Position numbers and translations under genes: made by a program. The notes under the pieces are model-generated. The model saw only the letters and a list, made by a program, of their open reading frames with translations. It was not told the DNA's origin and ran no database searches. Positions 41,693 to 52,654 of a stretch of 64,000 nt of DNA are shown here, piece by piece (the first letter of the stretch is position 1; every line of letters begins with the position of its first letter). The stretch spans positions 496,001-560,000 of the forward strand of contig CAWGOE010000001.1 of assembly GCA_963824215.1 (NCBI GenBank), in the 5' to 3' direction. Source of the DNA: VRUE01 sp963824215 (GTDB taxonomy: Bacteria; Actinomycetota; Thermoleophilia; Solirubrobacterales; 70-9).

Positions 41693-42661
41693 CTACGGAT
41701 TGGCCAAAGAGGTCCAGAGTCGCTCCTCCGCCGTGGCTACGTCGTTAGCCGCCGCGTCGATTCGCCGCCAGAGTTCGGGTTTTGGCTCGTCGCACCCGCT
41801 GGCCGCGTGGAAGGCGTTGGCCAGATCGGTCCACGCGGCGGCGGCGGCTGCCGCTAATGGCGCATCGCTGCGGCCAGCCTCTTCGAGGAAGCGCGCGTAC
41901 ATCAGCCTGAAGGCGCCGCCGCCGGTGCCGCGCCGCTCGATCACCTGGTAACCGAAGCGGGCGCACCATTGCCAGTCCCCCGCTACCTCGGGCCATGAGC
42001 CCGCCTCGGCGGCGAGCCGGCGCACCGCGTCGAGGCCGGAGAAGCCGCGGAACTCGGGCTCGATCATCGCCTTGGCGGCGCGTTCGATCGCCGCCGGGAT
42101 CGCTTCGCACAGCCGCTCGGGTGAGACCTCGCCAGTGGCCGTGAACATGTGGCCGGAGAGCGGGTAGGCGGGATGGTTGCTGTGGCGCGCTTCGTCGAGG
42201 TGCTCGAGCTTGGTTGTCTGCAGCTGCTCAAAGCCGGTGTCGGAGAGGTGCGCGTCCTCGTCGTCGTAGCCGGCGAGGACGACAGCGTGGCCCGGGAAGT
42301 GGGCCGAGTTGCCGTAGTGGTCCAGGTAGTAGAGGTCGGTGAGCAGGAGGACCGGTCTGCCGGCGTCGACCTCGGCTCGCGCTGCGTCCCAGGCGTCGCC
42401 GTCGCCGGGCTCGAAGGTGCGCAGCTCCAACGCCGCCCCGGTCAGCTCGTCGAAGTTCTCCTCGAGGCGGGCGGTGCGGCCGTTGAACCAGCGCGTCGGC
42501 GAGGCGTCCTCGATCGTCACGTAGTAGAAGCAGGCGCCGGCGCCGAGACCGAACGCCATCTCCTCGCTGATCTCTACTCCGTGGAAGTTGAGCAGGTTGC
42601 GCAGCGCGGTTGAGCCGCAGTGGTGGCCGGGGGTGTGGGTGTAGCCGGGGACGGTGGGCAT
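41693..42661 (-). CDS. BtrH-like protein (peptidase-C39-like/acyltransferase fold)
   Basis: 322 aa. The N-terminus has GHHCGSTALRNLLNFHGVEI (candidate nucleophile Cys) and AFGLGAGACFYYVTIEDASP, then HFPGHAVVLAGYDDEDAHLS (candidate His). This is the pattern of butirosin biosynthesis protein H N-terminal domains, which transfer acyl groups to aminoglycosides, followed by a DUF4872-like helical half. Here it may act on an amine-containing metabolite. It lies 2.4 kb from the start of the saccharide-type operon but on the opposite strand; a functional link is only suggestive. Confidence 0.78.
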   Translation of the reverse strand: MPTVPGYTHTPGHHCGSTALRNLLNFHGVEISEEMAFGLGAGACFYYVTIEDASPTRWFNGRTARLEENFDELTGAALELRTFEPGDGDAWDAARAEVDAGRPVLLLTDLYYLDHYGNSAHFPGHAVVLAGYDDEDAHLSDTGFEQLQTTKLEHLDEARHSNHPAYPLSGHMFTATGEVSPERLCEAIPAAIERAAKAMIEPEFRGFSGLDAVRRLAAEAGSWPEVAGDWQWCARFGYQVIERRGTGGGAFRLMYARFLEEAGRSDAPLAAAAAAAWTDLANAFHAASGCDEPKPELWRRIDAAANDVATAEERLWTSLANP

Positions 42662-42687
42662 CGATTGCGGATTATCCTGCCCCGCCA

Positions 42688-43182
42688 GTGCAGACCGCCG
42701 ACCTGAGACTGCTGCGCGCGATGCGCACCCGTGGACACTCGCCCGCGCTCGAGCGTGGGGCCAAGCTGCTGGGCAAGACCGGCAACAACGCGGCGATCTG
42801 GTTTTCGCTCGGGATCGCTCTGGCGATCTTCGATGGCTCCAACCGCGAAGCGTGGCTGATCTGCGCCCTCCTGGGACCGCTGGCGATCGGGCTCAACTAC
42901 GTGATCAAGCTGATCGTCAAGCGACCGCGCCCGGTGCTGGAGGGGCTGCCACCGCTCGGCGGCGCTCCCAGCTCGCTCAGCTTTCCCTCTGCCCACGCGA
43001 CCTCGGCCTTTGCTGTGGCGACGGCGATGACGCGGGTCGAGCCGCTCGGCGCGCTTGCCTTCCTGCTGGCAGCTGCGCTTGCCCTGGGCCGTCCCTACCT
43101 CGGCATGCATTACCCCTCCGACGTCCTCGCTGGCGCCCTGCTCGGCGTCGCTCTGGGATTGGCCATCCCCCTCTCGCTATGA
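42688..43182 (+). CDS. PAP2-family phosphatase
   Basis: 164 aa from GTG 42688. The tripartite PAP2 motif is complete: KLIVKRPRP, SLSFPSAHATSAFA and RPYLGMHYPSDVLAG. Four to five membrane helices. It dephosphorylates lipid phosphates such as phosphatidic acid or undecaprenyl pyrophosphate at the outer membrane face. The TGA overlaps the ychF start (ATGA). Confidence 0.92.
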   Translation: MQTADLRLLRAMRTRGHSPALERGAKLLGKTGNNAAIWFSLGIALAIFDGSNREAWLICALLGPLAIGLNYVIKLIVKRPRPVLEGLPPLGGAPSSLSFPSAHATSAFAVATAMTRVEPLGALAFLLAAALALGRPYLGMHYPSDVLAGALLGVALGLAIPLSL

Positions 43183-44252
43183 AGGTCGGAATCGTGGGCT
43201 TGCCCAACGCGGGCAAGTCGACCCTCTTCAACGCGCTGACCAAAGGCGGCGCGCAGACCGGCGACTACCCGTTCACGACGATCGAGCCCAACGTGGCGAT
43301 CGCCCAGGTGCCGGACGAGCGCCTCGAGCAGATCGGCGCGACCGTGCACAGCTCCGAGCTGGTGCCGGCGACGATCTCCTTCCACGACATCGCCGGCCTG
43401 GTCAAGGGCGCCTCCGAAGGGGAGGGCCTGGGCAACCAGTTCCTCGCCTCGATCCGCGAGACGGATGCGATCTGCCACGTCGTCCGCTGCCACGCCGACT
43501 CGGGCGTGCCGCACCCGGATGGGCGCGTCGATCCGCTGGCCGACATCGAGACGATCGAGACCGAGCTCGTCCTCTCCGACTACGAGCAGGCGGGGCGACG
43601 GCTGGACCGGGTGCGCAAGGGCGCCAAGTCGGGCGACGCCGAGGCGATCGCCGAGCGCGACTGGCTAGAGAAGGTCGTTGACGCGCTCGCCGCCGGCAAG
43701 CCGGCCCGCTCGATCCCGGTTCCCGACGCCGCCGCCCACGGCCCGGCAAACCTGCAGGCGCTGACTTCCAAGCCAATCCTCTACGTCGCCAACGTCGACG
43801 AGGGGGACGCCGAGGCTCCGGCAGCGGTTGCCGCCCACGCTGCCGAGGTCGGCGCCGGAGTGGTCGCGGTAAGTGCCCGGATCGAGGGCGAGCTGGCTGA
43901 GCTCGACGCTGCCGAAGCGGAGGAGATGCGCGAGTCCTACGGCGTCGAGGGCTCGGGATTGGCACGCCTGGTCCGCGCCGCCTACGACCTGCTCGAGCTG
44001 ATCACGTTCTTCACGGCCGGCGAGGACAAGGAAGCGGTGGCGCGGCCGCTGCACCGCGGCGCCACCGCCTTGGAAGCGGCGGGGACGATCCACACCGAGA
44101 TCCAGGAAGCCTTCGTCAAAGCCGAGGCGATCGGTTGGCGCGAGCTGGTCGAGTGCGGCGGTTACGCGCCGGCCCGCGACAAGGGCCTGCTTCGGATCGA
44201 GGGCCGGGACTACGTCGTCCAGGACGGCGACGTCATAACGATCAAGGTCTGA
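43179..44252 (+). CDS. ychF: Obg-like ATPase YchF
   Basis: 357 aa from ATG 43179. G1 VGIVGLPNAGKSTLFNAL, G3 FHDIAGLVKGASEGEGLGNQ and NVDEG in the G4 position (the altered NxxE that gives ATP preference) are followed by a coiled coil and a C-terminal TGS domain (LITFFTAGEDKEAVARPLHR, EAFVKAEAIGWRELVECGGY). It binds ribosomes and ATP and takes part in stress control of translation. Coupled to the PAP2 gene. The saccharide operon starts 156 bp downstream. Confidence 0.95.
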   Translation: MKVGIVGLPNAGKSTLFNALTKGGAQTGDYPFTTIEPNVAIAQVPDERLEQIGATVHSSELVPATISFHDIAGLVKGASEGEGLGNQFLASIRETDAICHVVRCHADSGVPHPDGRVDPLADIETIETELVLSDYEQAGRRLDRVRKGAKSGDAEAIAERDWLEKVVDALAAGKPARSIPVPDAAAHGPANLQALTSKPILYVANVDEGDAEAPAAVAAHAAEVGAGVVAVSARIEGELAELDAAEAEEMRESYGVEGSGLARLVRAAYDLLELITFFTAGEDKEAVARPLHRGATALEAAGTIHTEIQEAFVKAEAIGWRELVECGGYAPARDKGLLRIEGRDYVVQDGDVITIKV

Positions 44253-44408
44253 GCGGCGCTTTCGGAAACTTGAGTCTCTTGGACATTGGTTCCCAAGTAT
44301 TCGGCGACTGCCGTGGGCAGTATCTGGTATTCGCGCGTTCACTGCGGTTGTGAGGTCGGTAACAACTCGATAACAATTGGCACAGGGTGGGTTTGATGGC
44401 GAGCGAGC

Positions 44409-47068
44409 ATGCGTTTCTCGAGCCAACGCAACGCGAAATCCCCCTCCCTTGCGGCCCATGAGGCCGATCCTGACGCTGCCGATAGCTCGATAGCAACCGA
44501 GCTGCTCCCCGAGGCAAGCGGAGCTGGAGTCGCCTCGAACGGCGAGGCCGTGGCCTCGAACGGACATGCGCAGGCCGGGCGCGGCGCCGTCTCTCCCCGG
44601 CCAAAAGCGCTGGGGAAGTTCCTCTACGTGGGTGAGGAGAAGCTTTTCCTCCGGGGTGTCACCTACGGGACCTTTCGGCCGGGAGCGGATGGCAGCGAGT
44701 ACCCCCACCCGGCGAGGGTAGAGCTCGACTTCAGGCAGATGGCCGCTAACGGGGTCAACTCCGTCCGTACCTACACCGCCCCGCCGCGTCACCTGCTCGA
44801 CGCCGCCGGCCGCCACGGGTTGCGGGTCCTGATCGGGCTGCCGTGGGAGCAGCACGTCGCCTTCCTCGAAGAGCCGGCGCTGGCGCGCTCGATCGAGCGG
44901 CGAGCACGCGAGGGGGTTCGCGCCTGCGTTGGTCACCCGGCAGTGCTCGGCTTCGCGATCGGCAACGAGATCCCGGCCTCGATCGTCCGCTGGCACGGGC
45001 GACGCCGCGTCGAGGGCTTCCTGCGCCGGCTCTTCGACGCGGTCAAGGACGAGGATCCCGAGGCGCTCGTCACCTACGTCAACTTCCCGACCACCGAGTA
45101 CCTCCAGCTACCCTTCCTCGACTTCCACTGCTTCAACGTCTATCTGGAGACCGACCGGCAACTCGAGGACTACCTCGCGCGCTTGCAGAACGTCGCCGGC
45201 GACCGGCCCCTGGTCATGGCCGAGATCGGGCTCGACAGTCGCCGCAACGGAGAGGCTCGCCAGGCGGAGAGCCTCGAGGGGCAGGTGAGGCTCGCCTTTG
45301 CCGCGGGGTGCGCCGGCACCTTCGTCTTCGCCTGGACGGACGAGTGGCATCGGGGCGGCTACGACGTCGAGGACTGGGACTTCGGGCTTACCGATCGCGA
45401 GCGGCGTCCCAAGGAGGCGTTGGCCGCGGTCGGCAACGCCTTCCGCGAGCTGCCGTTCTCGCCGCGCGCCGAGTGGCCGAAGGTGTCCGTCGTCGTCTGC
45501 GCCTGCAACGGCGGCAGCACGCTCCGCTGGTGCCTGGAGGGAATGGACGGACTCGACTACCCCGACTTCGAGGTGATCGTCGTCGACGACGGCTCCAGCG
45601 ACGACACCGCGGCGATCGCCCACGAGTGCGGCTACCCGCCGATCAGCACTCCCAACCGGGGCCTGAGCAACGCCCGCAACACCGGCCTCGAAGCGGCGAG
45701 CGGCGAGATCGTTGCCTACCTCGACTGCGACGCTCGCCCAGATCGCGACTGGCTCCGCTATCTGGTCGCCTCCTTCCAGGCTACGGATCACGTCGGTATT
45801 GGCGGTCCCAACATCCCCCCGCCGGACGGCTGGGTCGCCGACTGCGTCGCCAACGCTCCCGGGGGCCCGGTCCACGTGCTGCTCTCCGACCGCGAGGCCG
45901 AGCACATCCCGGGCTGCAATATGGCCTTCCTCCGGCAGCAGCTGGCCGATGTCGGCGGCTTCGATTCCCGCTTCCGGGCGGCCGGCGACGACGTCGACAT
46001 CTGTTGGCGCCTGCAGGAACGCGGCGAGACGCTCGGATTCAGCGCCGGGGCCGTCGTCTGGCACCGGGCACGCGACTCCGTGCGCGCCTACTGGCGACAG
46101 CAGATCGGCTACGGCAAGGCAGAGGCGCTGCTCGAGCGCAAGTGGCCCGAGAAGTACAACGCCGGCGGCCACTACTCCTGGGGTGGACGCCTCTACGGGA
46201 ACGGCGTGCCGCAGGGTCTGTGGCGCCGCTGGCGCGTGTACTACGGGAGATGGGGGACCGGTCTCTTCCAGGCGATGTACAGGACCGAGGGCCCGGCGCT
46301 CAGCTCGCTCGCGCTGATGCCGGAGTGGTACCTGGTGATCCTGCTGCTCGCCGTCCTCTCCGGCCTCGGCGCCCTCTGGAGCCCGTTGTTGGCGGCGTTG
46401 CCCCTCGCGGTTGCCGCTAGCGGCCTCTTGGTCGCGCAAGCGATCGGCGGGGCCCGGCGGGCGAGGCGGACGAGGACGGCCCGGCCCGTCCTCCGCCTGC
46501 GATCCCTGCTGATGACGACCTTTCTGCACATGCTGCAGCCGTCAGCTCGGCTCTGGGGCCGGCTGCGGAGCGGCCTGACGCCGTGGCGGTGGCGGGGGCC
46601 CGCGGGCCGGGCGTTCCCACGATCGCGGTCGTGGATGGTTTGGAGCGAGACCTGGCATCCGCTCGAGAGCTGGGTCGCCGCGCTTGAGGATTCGCTGCTC
46701 AGGAGTCAGACGGTCCTGATCCGGGGCGGCGACTTCGACCGCTGGGACCTCAACCTGCGGGGCGGTCTGTTCGGCAGGGCCCGGATCCTGACCGCGGTTG
46801 AGGAGCACGGCGGCGGACGGCAGCTGATCAGATTTCGCGCCTGGCCCTGGCCGACCCGGGTCGGGTTGCTCTCATCCGTGCTCCTCGCTTCCCTTGCGAT
46901 CTCCGCTGCGCTCGGCGGCGCGCCCCACGCCGCTGCGGTGCTCGGCCTCTTCCTCGCTCTGGTGGTCAGCGCCACGGTCCTCGACTGCGCGCGCGCGACC
47001 GGCAGCGCTAGGCGAGCTGCGGACGGCCTCGCCGAGGTCACCCTGCTCAAAGATGCCGCAGACGCCGA

Positions 47069-47072
<4 letters not shown>
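44409..47072 (+). CDS. Glycoside-hydrolase-like/GT2 glycosyltransferase fusion, membrane bound
   Basis: 887 aa. After a disordered N-terminus, residues about 75-345 form a TIM-barrel like GH2/GH5 enzymes: LRGVTYGTFRPGADG, VLGFAIGNEIPASIVRWHG (acid/base Glu) and RPLVMAEIGLDSRRN (nucleophile Glu). Residues about 355-600 are a family-2 glycosyltransferase: SVVVCACNGGSTLRWCLEGM, VIVVDDGSSDDTAAIAHECG, DCDARPD and the Q/RxxRW-like QQIGYGKAEALLERKW. Two to three membrane helices follow (WYLVILLLAVLSGLGALWSP; VGLLSSVLLASLAISAALGG). First gene of a ten-gene operon, so it likely builds or remodels the saccharide backbone. Confidence 0.85.
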
Positions 47073-48858
<1,786 letters not shown>

Positions 48859-48862
<4 letters not shown>

Positions 48863-49773
48863 CGCCGGCGGTCGCCGAAGACACGCGGGAGATCCCCGCG
48901 GAAGCTCGGCGCGCGGTCCGGCAGCTCGAGCTGCGATCTGAGGCCCCCGACGAGCTGGCGCTGCTCGAGTGCTCGTGGAAGTCCACGGTCGTGCGCGCGA
49001 CCTGGCGGCAACCAAGCCGCTGGCAAGTCGTGCTGAAGCGCTGCAATCCCGGTGCGGCGGAGATCGAGGCCGCCGTGCACGCCGAGGTTCTGCCGCGCAT
49101 GCCGATCCGGGCGCCACGGCTGCTCGGCGTCTGGCGCGAGGCGGCGCTCACCACCTGGCTGGCCTTCGAGGACATGGGCGACGAGCCGCCGCGGCTCGAA
49201 CACGACCGCCACCGGGCAATGGTCTCCAGCTGGCTCGGCGAGCTGCATCGCGCTTCTCGCGAGCTCGTCGCCACCCCGCCTCTTCCCCGGCGAGGCGGCC
49301 GCCACTATCTCGGTCTCCTCGGATCGGCGCAGAAGCTTCTCGCCGAGCGCCAGGTAGAGGTGCACAGCGCCGACGACGAGCGGACCTTGGAGCGCGCGAT
49401 TCGCCTTTGCGACGCGTTGCGCTCGCGCTGGGATGCGGTCGAAGACGTGGCTGCGCAGCTCCCCGCCGCGTTCGTGCATGCCGACATCGCGCCCGAGAAC
49501 TTGCGCATCGTGCGCTCCGCCGGCCGGGTCGAGGTGACGGCGATCGACTGGGAGAAAGCGGGGGTCGGGACGCCCTTCGCCGACCTTGCGATCGTCGACC
49601 CCCCTGCATATGCGAGGGCGGCCGGCGCACCGCTCGAGACGGTTGACTCGTCGATGTGGGTGGCCCGGCTGCTGGCCGCGCTCTCGCACAACTGGGCAGT
49701 GAAGCCGATCCCCGAGGTCGAGCGCTACGGGCGTCGCATCGAGCGAGCCCTGGGGTCGATCGGTGAGCGCTAA
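48859..49773 (+). CDS. Aminoglycoside-phosphotransferase-fold kinase 1
   Basis: 304 aa from GTG 48859. Substrate phosphorylation motif His207-x-Asp209 in AFVHADIAPENLRIVRSAGR (Asn kept), then metal-binding VTAIDWEKAGVGTPFADLAI. Upstream, WQVVLKRCNPGAAEIEAAVH has the ATP-binding Lys. The H-x-D and D-x-E elements are complete, so it is probably active on a sugar or aminocyclitol hydroxyl. The first of four tandem paralogues with their active sites at the same residue number. Confidence 0.85.
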
Positions 49774-50716
49774 GACCGCGCTGAAAGGGGAGGATCTGGC
49801 GGCGCGAGCGAGCGAGCTCTGGCTCGCCGCCGAGCCCGCCGGCTCGGCTCCACAGAGCGTCGAGACGCTCAAGCCCGCGCATCGCAAGTCGGCGGTGGTG
49901 CGGCTGCTCGGCGCGGGACTCGGGGGTGAGTCGGTCATCGCCAAGCGAGCCGCGCGTGCCTCGATCGAGATCGAGGCACGCGTCTACCGCGACGTGCTCG
50001 CCCACCTGCCCGTCTCGGCGACGCGGCTGCTCGGCACGGCGCCGGACGGCGATCGGTCCTGGTTGTTCCTCGAGGACGCCGGCGAGGAGCCCTTCGACTC
50101 GAAGCTCGCGGATCACCGCCGCCTGGCTGCTGTCTGGATGGCCAGGGTCCACGGAGGCGCGCGGCAGCTACCGGGGCCGAAGGAGCTGCCCGACCGCGGC
50201 CTGCACCACTACGAGAGCCTGCTGCGATCGGTCGAGGCGCTGCTGGGTGAGACGCTGGGCAATCGGGCCCTCTCCGCCGAGGAAGCCTCCGTAGTCGACG
50301 GGGTCCTCGAGGCATGCGACGCGCTCGCGTCGAGATGGCACCACGTCGCCGCGATCCTCGACGAGGGCCCGCTGACGATCGTCTTCGGCGGCTTCAGCAG
50401 CAAGAACGCCCGGGTGCGCGCGTCCGCCGACGGGCCGGTGCTGATGCCGTTCGACTTCGAGAGCGCCGGATACGGCTGTCCCGCGATCGACCTCGTCTAT
50501 CCCGACGGCGATGCCTACGTCGAACAGGCGCGAGGGTGGTGGAGCGGGCTGGACAGGGGCGAGTTCAACCGGCTGCGGGCGGTCGGACGCGCTCTCGGCG
50601 GGCTGAAGGCGATTCCGGGAGAGCGCAAGGTCCTGCTTGCGGACTCGCCGTCAAAGGCGGTGGCGAAGCTTCGCTGGTATGGCCGCGAGATCGTCGACGG
50701 GATGAGCGAGGCGTAG
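49763..50716 (+). CDS. Aminoglycoside-phosphotransferase-fold protein 2, catalytic loop lost
   Basis: 317 aa from GTG 49763, overlapping the previous gene by 11 nt. ESVIAKRAARASIEIEARVY keeps the ATP-site Lys region and VLMPFDFESAGYGCPAIDLV keeps the metal Asp, but the loop that is H-x-D in its neighbours reads Phe208-Gly-Gly210 (TIVFGGFSSKNARVRA). The general base Asp and the His are both gone. The reading frame is intact, so this is probably a pseudokinase that binds substrate or partner without phosphorylating it. Confidence 0.82.
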   Translation: MSAKTALKGEDLAARASELWLAAEPAGSAPQSVETLKPAHRKSAVVRLLGAGLGGESVIAKRAARASIEIEARVYRDVLAHLPVSATRLLGTAPDGDRSWLFLEDAGEEPFDSKLADHRRLAAVWMARVHGGARQLPGPKELPDRGLHHYESLLRSVEALLGETLGNRALSAEEASVVDGVLEACDALASRWHHVAAILDEGPLTIVFGGFSSKNARVRASADGPVLMPFDFESAGYGCPAIDLVYPDGDAYVEQARGWWSGLDRGEFNRLRAVGRALGGLKAIPGERKVLLADSPSKAVAKLRWYGREIVDGMSEA

Positions 50717-50718
50717 CG

Positions 50719-51699
50719 ATGTCCAAGCACGAGACCACTCTCCTCCTAGATCGTCTCGACGAGCACCCCGCGGTGCAAGCGTGGCGGACGATCGAAAGCG
50801 GCGCCGCGCCGACGTCCGTCGAGGTCTTGAAGCCCGAAAAGCGACGGTCCTCCGTCTTTCGGCTGAACGGGATCGGGCCCGCGGGCGCCGGCGTGATCGC
50901 CAAGCGCCGGCAGCGGGGGGAACTGGATCTCGAACACCGCCTGTACACCACGATCCTGCCGTCGCTCCCGCTGCCGTCGCTTCAGGGGCTCGGCTTCGCC
51001 GAGGCCGATGAAGACCGGTCCTGGTTCTTCCTCGAGGACGCCGGCGAGCGGTGGTACTCGCCGCGTGATCCCCAACACCGGGCGCTTGCCGTCCGCTGGC
51101 TCGCCGATCTGCACACGTGGCCCGCGGACCTCGCGTCGCTGCCGGACACCGGGCCGGCGTATTTCCGCTCGGTCCTCGACGCGGGGCTCGACGGCGTTCG
51201 CGCCGGGCTCGCCCGCACCGACCTGCCGCCACCCGACGGCGCGGTCCTGCGTTCGATTGCATCCCAGCTCGAGTGCGTTCGCGAGCGTTGGGAGGACGTC
51301 GAGGCGGCGTGCGCGACCGCTCCGCGCGGCATCGTGCACGGCGATTTCGTCCCCAAGAACGTCCGTGTCCGCACCGGGAGCGGTGGCCCCGAGCTCGTCG
51401 CCTTCGACTGGGAGACCGCCGGCATCGCCTCGCCGGCCGCCGACGTGGGCCTGCTGCCCGAGGATGGAGACTCGCTGCGCCTCTACCACGCGCTGGTCTC
51501 TCAGGCGTGGCCCGAGTTGAGCCTGGAAGACGTGCAGCGGCTGGCGCAGGCGGGCCGCGTGCTGCGCCTCCTCAGCTGCGTCCACTGGGAGGGGCGGAGC
51601 TTCCAGTACGAGTGGATCGAACACACCATGCGCAGGATGCGCGCATACGAGCGCGCCCTGCAAGAGGCCCTCGAGCCGAGCGGCTGGGTGGCGGGCTGA
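50719..51699 (+). CDS. Aminoglycoside-phosphotransferase-fold kinase 3
   Basis: 326 aa. Canonical His207-Gly-Asp209 in GIVHGDFVPKNVRVRTGSGG and LVAFDWETAGIASPAADVGL. ATP-site Lys in GAGVIAKRRQRGELDLEHRL. Closest in sequence style to protein 2 (SVEVLKPEKRRSSVFRL versus SVETLKPAHRKSAVVRL). Probably an active kinase for the operon product or intermediate; may give self-protection if the product is aminoglycoside-like (inference). Confidence 0.85.
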   Translation: MSKHETTLLLDRLDEHPAVQAWRTIESGAAPTSVEVLKPEKRRSSVFRLNGIGPAGAGVIAKRRQRGELDLEHRLYTTILPSLPLPSLQGLGFAEADEDRSWFFLEDAGERWYSPRDPQHRALAVRWLADLHTWPADLASLPDTGPAYFRSVLDAGLDGVRAGLARTDLPPPDGAVLRSIASQLECVRERWEDVEAACATAPRGIVHGDFVPKNVRVRTGSGGPELVAFDWETAGIASPAADVGLLPEDGDSLRLYHALVSQAWPELSLEDVQRLAQAGRVLRLLSCVHWEGRSFQYEWIEHTMRRMRAYERALQEALEPSGWVAG

Positions 51700-51700
51700 G

Positions 51701-52654
51701 ATGACCCTGACCATGGATAGGCCGAGTGACAGCGCGCTCGAGCGCTCGCTGGCGACGGCGCTCGGCGAGCCCGGAGCGGTTGCCCTAACAGGCCGGGAGC
51801 ACAATCGCTACGCGAGCACGTTCCCCAGCGAGATCGTTACCTGCGTGGCCGGTTCGCAAACCCTCGCGCTGCTCTGCAAGTACGAGGCGCCCCGCGACCG
51901 CGGCCTTCGCGGAGTGCCGGTGGGCGTTCGGTACGAGTCCGACGCCTACCGCTACGCGGTGGAGCCGTCGGGGCTGACCGCGGCACGGTGGTTCGGCCTG
52001 CACCGCGATGAGCCCGCCGGCCCGGCGTGGCTGATGCTCGAGTTCCTCGCCGAGACCTTCCGTCTGGACAAATCTCCCCAGCGGGGCGGGCTTTCGCTCG
52101 CGGCACGGTGGATCGGCTCGTTCCACCGCTTCCACGACGTCCACGCCAAGTCCCCGCCCAAGTGCCTGAACCGAGAGGGAGGGGCAACGTTCCGGACCTG
52201 CGTTGCACGTGCGGTCGATCGCTGGGAGGAGTTGCGCATCGCACACCCGTGGTTCCATCCCCTTGCCCTGGGCTACGAGGCTGTGTTCAGCGACCTGTTC
52301 GTCCGGCGCCCGACCGTGATCCACGGCGAGCTCTATCCCTCCAACGTCCTCGTTCGCGACGGCTCGGTGTTCCCGGTCGACTGGGAGCGGGCCGCCGTAT
52401 CGGCCGGTGAGATTGATCTTGCGGCGCTGACCGAAGGGTGGAAGCCGGAGGACGTCCGCTTGGCGGCGGAGAGCTATGTGGAGGCCCGCTGGGGAGGCGA
52501 GGTCCCGGACGACTTCGCCGAAAGCGTCGAAGCGGCGCGCGTCTACTTGCACCTGCAGGCGCTTGGCGACCTGCCGCCGGGGCCCTTCAAGGCCAAGGAC
52601 GAGTGGCGCCTGCAGCATCTAGAGGCGATCGCCCGCCACCGGGGCCTGGCGTGA
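51701..52654 (+). CDS. Aminoglycoside-phosphotransferase-fold protein 4 (Asp-to-Glu active site)
   Basis: 317 aa. The catalytic loop reads His208-Gly-Glu210 (TVIHGELYPSNVLVRDGSVF), with Glu in place of the usual Asp; Asn and the metal-binding DWE (FPVDWERAAVSAGEIDLAAL) are kept. H-G-E also occurs in other APH-fold branches, so activity is possible. It diverges most from the other three. The stop overlaps the next gene by GTGA. Confidence 0.82.
   Translation: MTLTMDRPSDSALERSLATALGEPGAVALTGREHNRYASTFPSEIVTCVAGSQTLALLCKYEAPRDRGLRGVPVGVRYESDAYRYAVEPSGLTAARWFGLHRDEPAGPAWLMLEFLAETFRLDKSPQRGGLSLAARWIGSFHRFHDVHAKSPPKCLNREGGATFRTCVARAVDRWEELRIAHPWFHPLALGYEAVFSDLFVRRPTVIHGELYPSNVLVRDGSVFPVDWERAAVSAGEIDLAALTEGWKPEDVRLAAESYVEARWGGEVPDDFAESVEAARVYLHLQALGDLPPGPFKAKDEWRLQHLEAIARHRGLA

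Noticed and set aside
44396..44461. A 21-codon frame (MASEHAFLEP...) just before and overlapping the GH/GT2 gene start
   Set aside because: Too short and without attenuator-like codon runs or a hairpin; more likely a chance frame, although a leader peptide cannot be excluded.
45108..46529. A 473-residue minus-strand frame opposite the GT2 gene
   Set aside because: Antisense shadow; no motifs, and the plus strand encodes complete catalytic domains.
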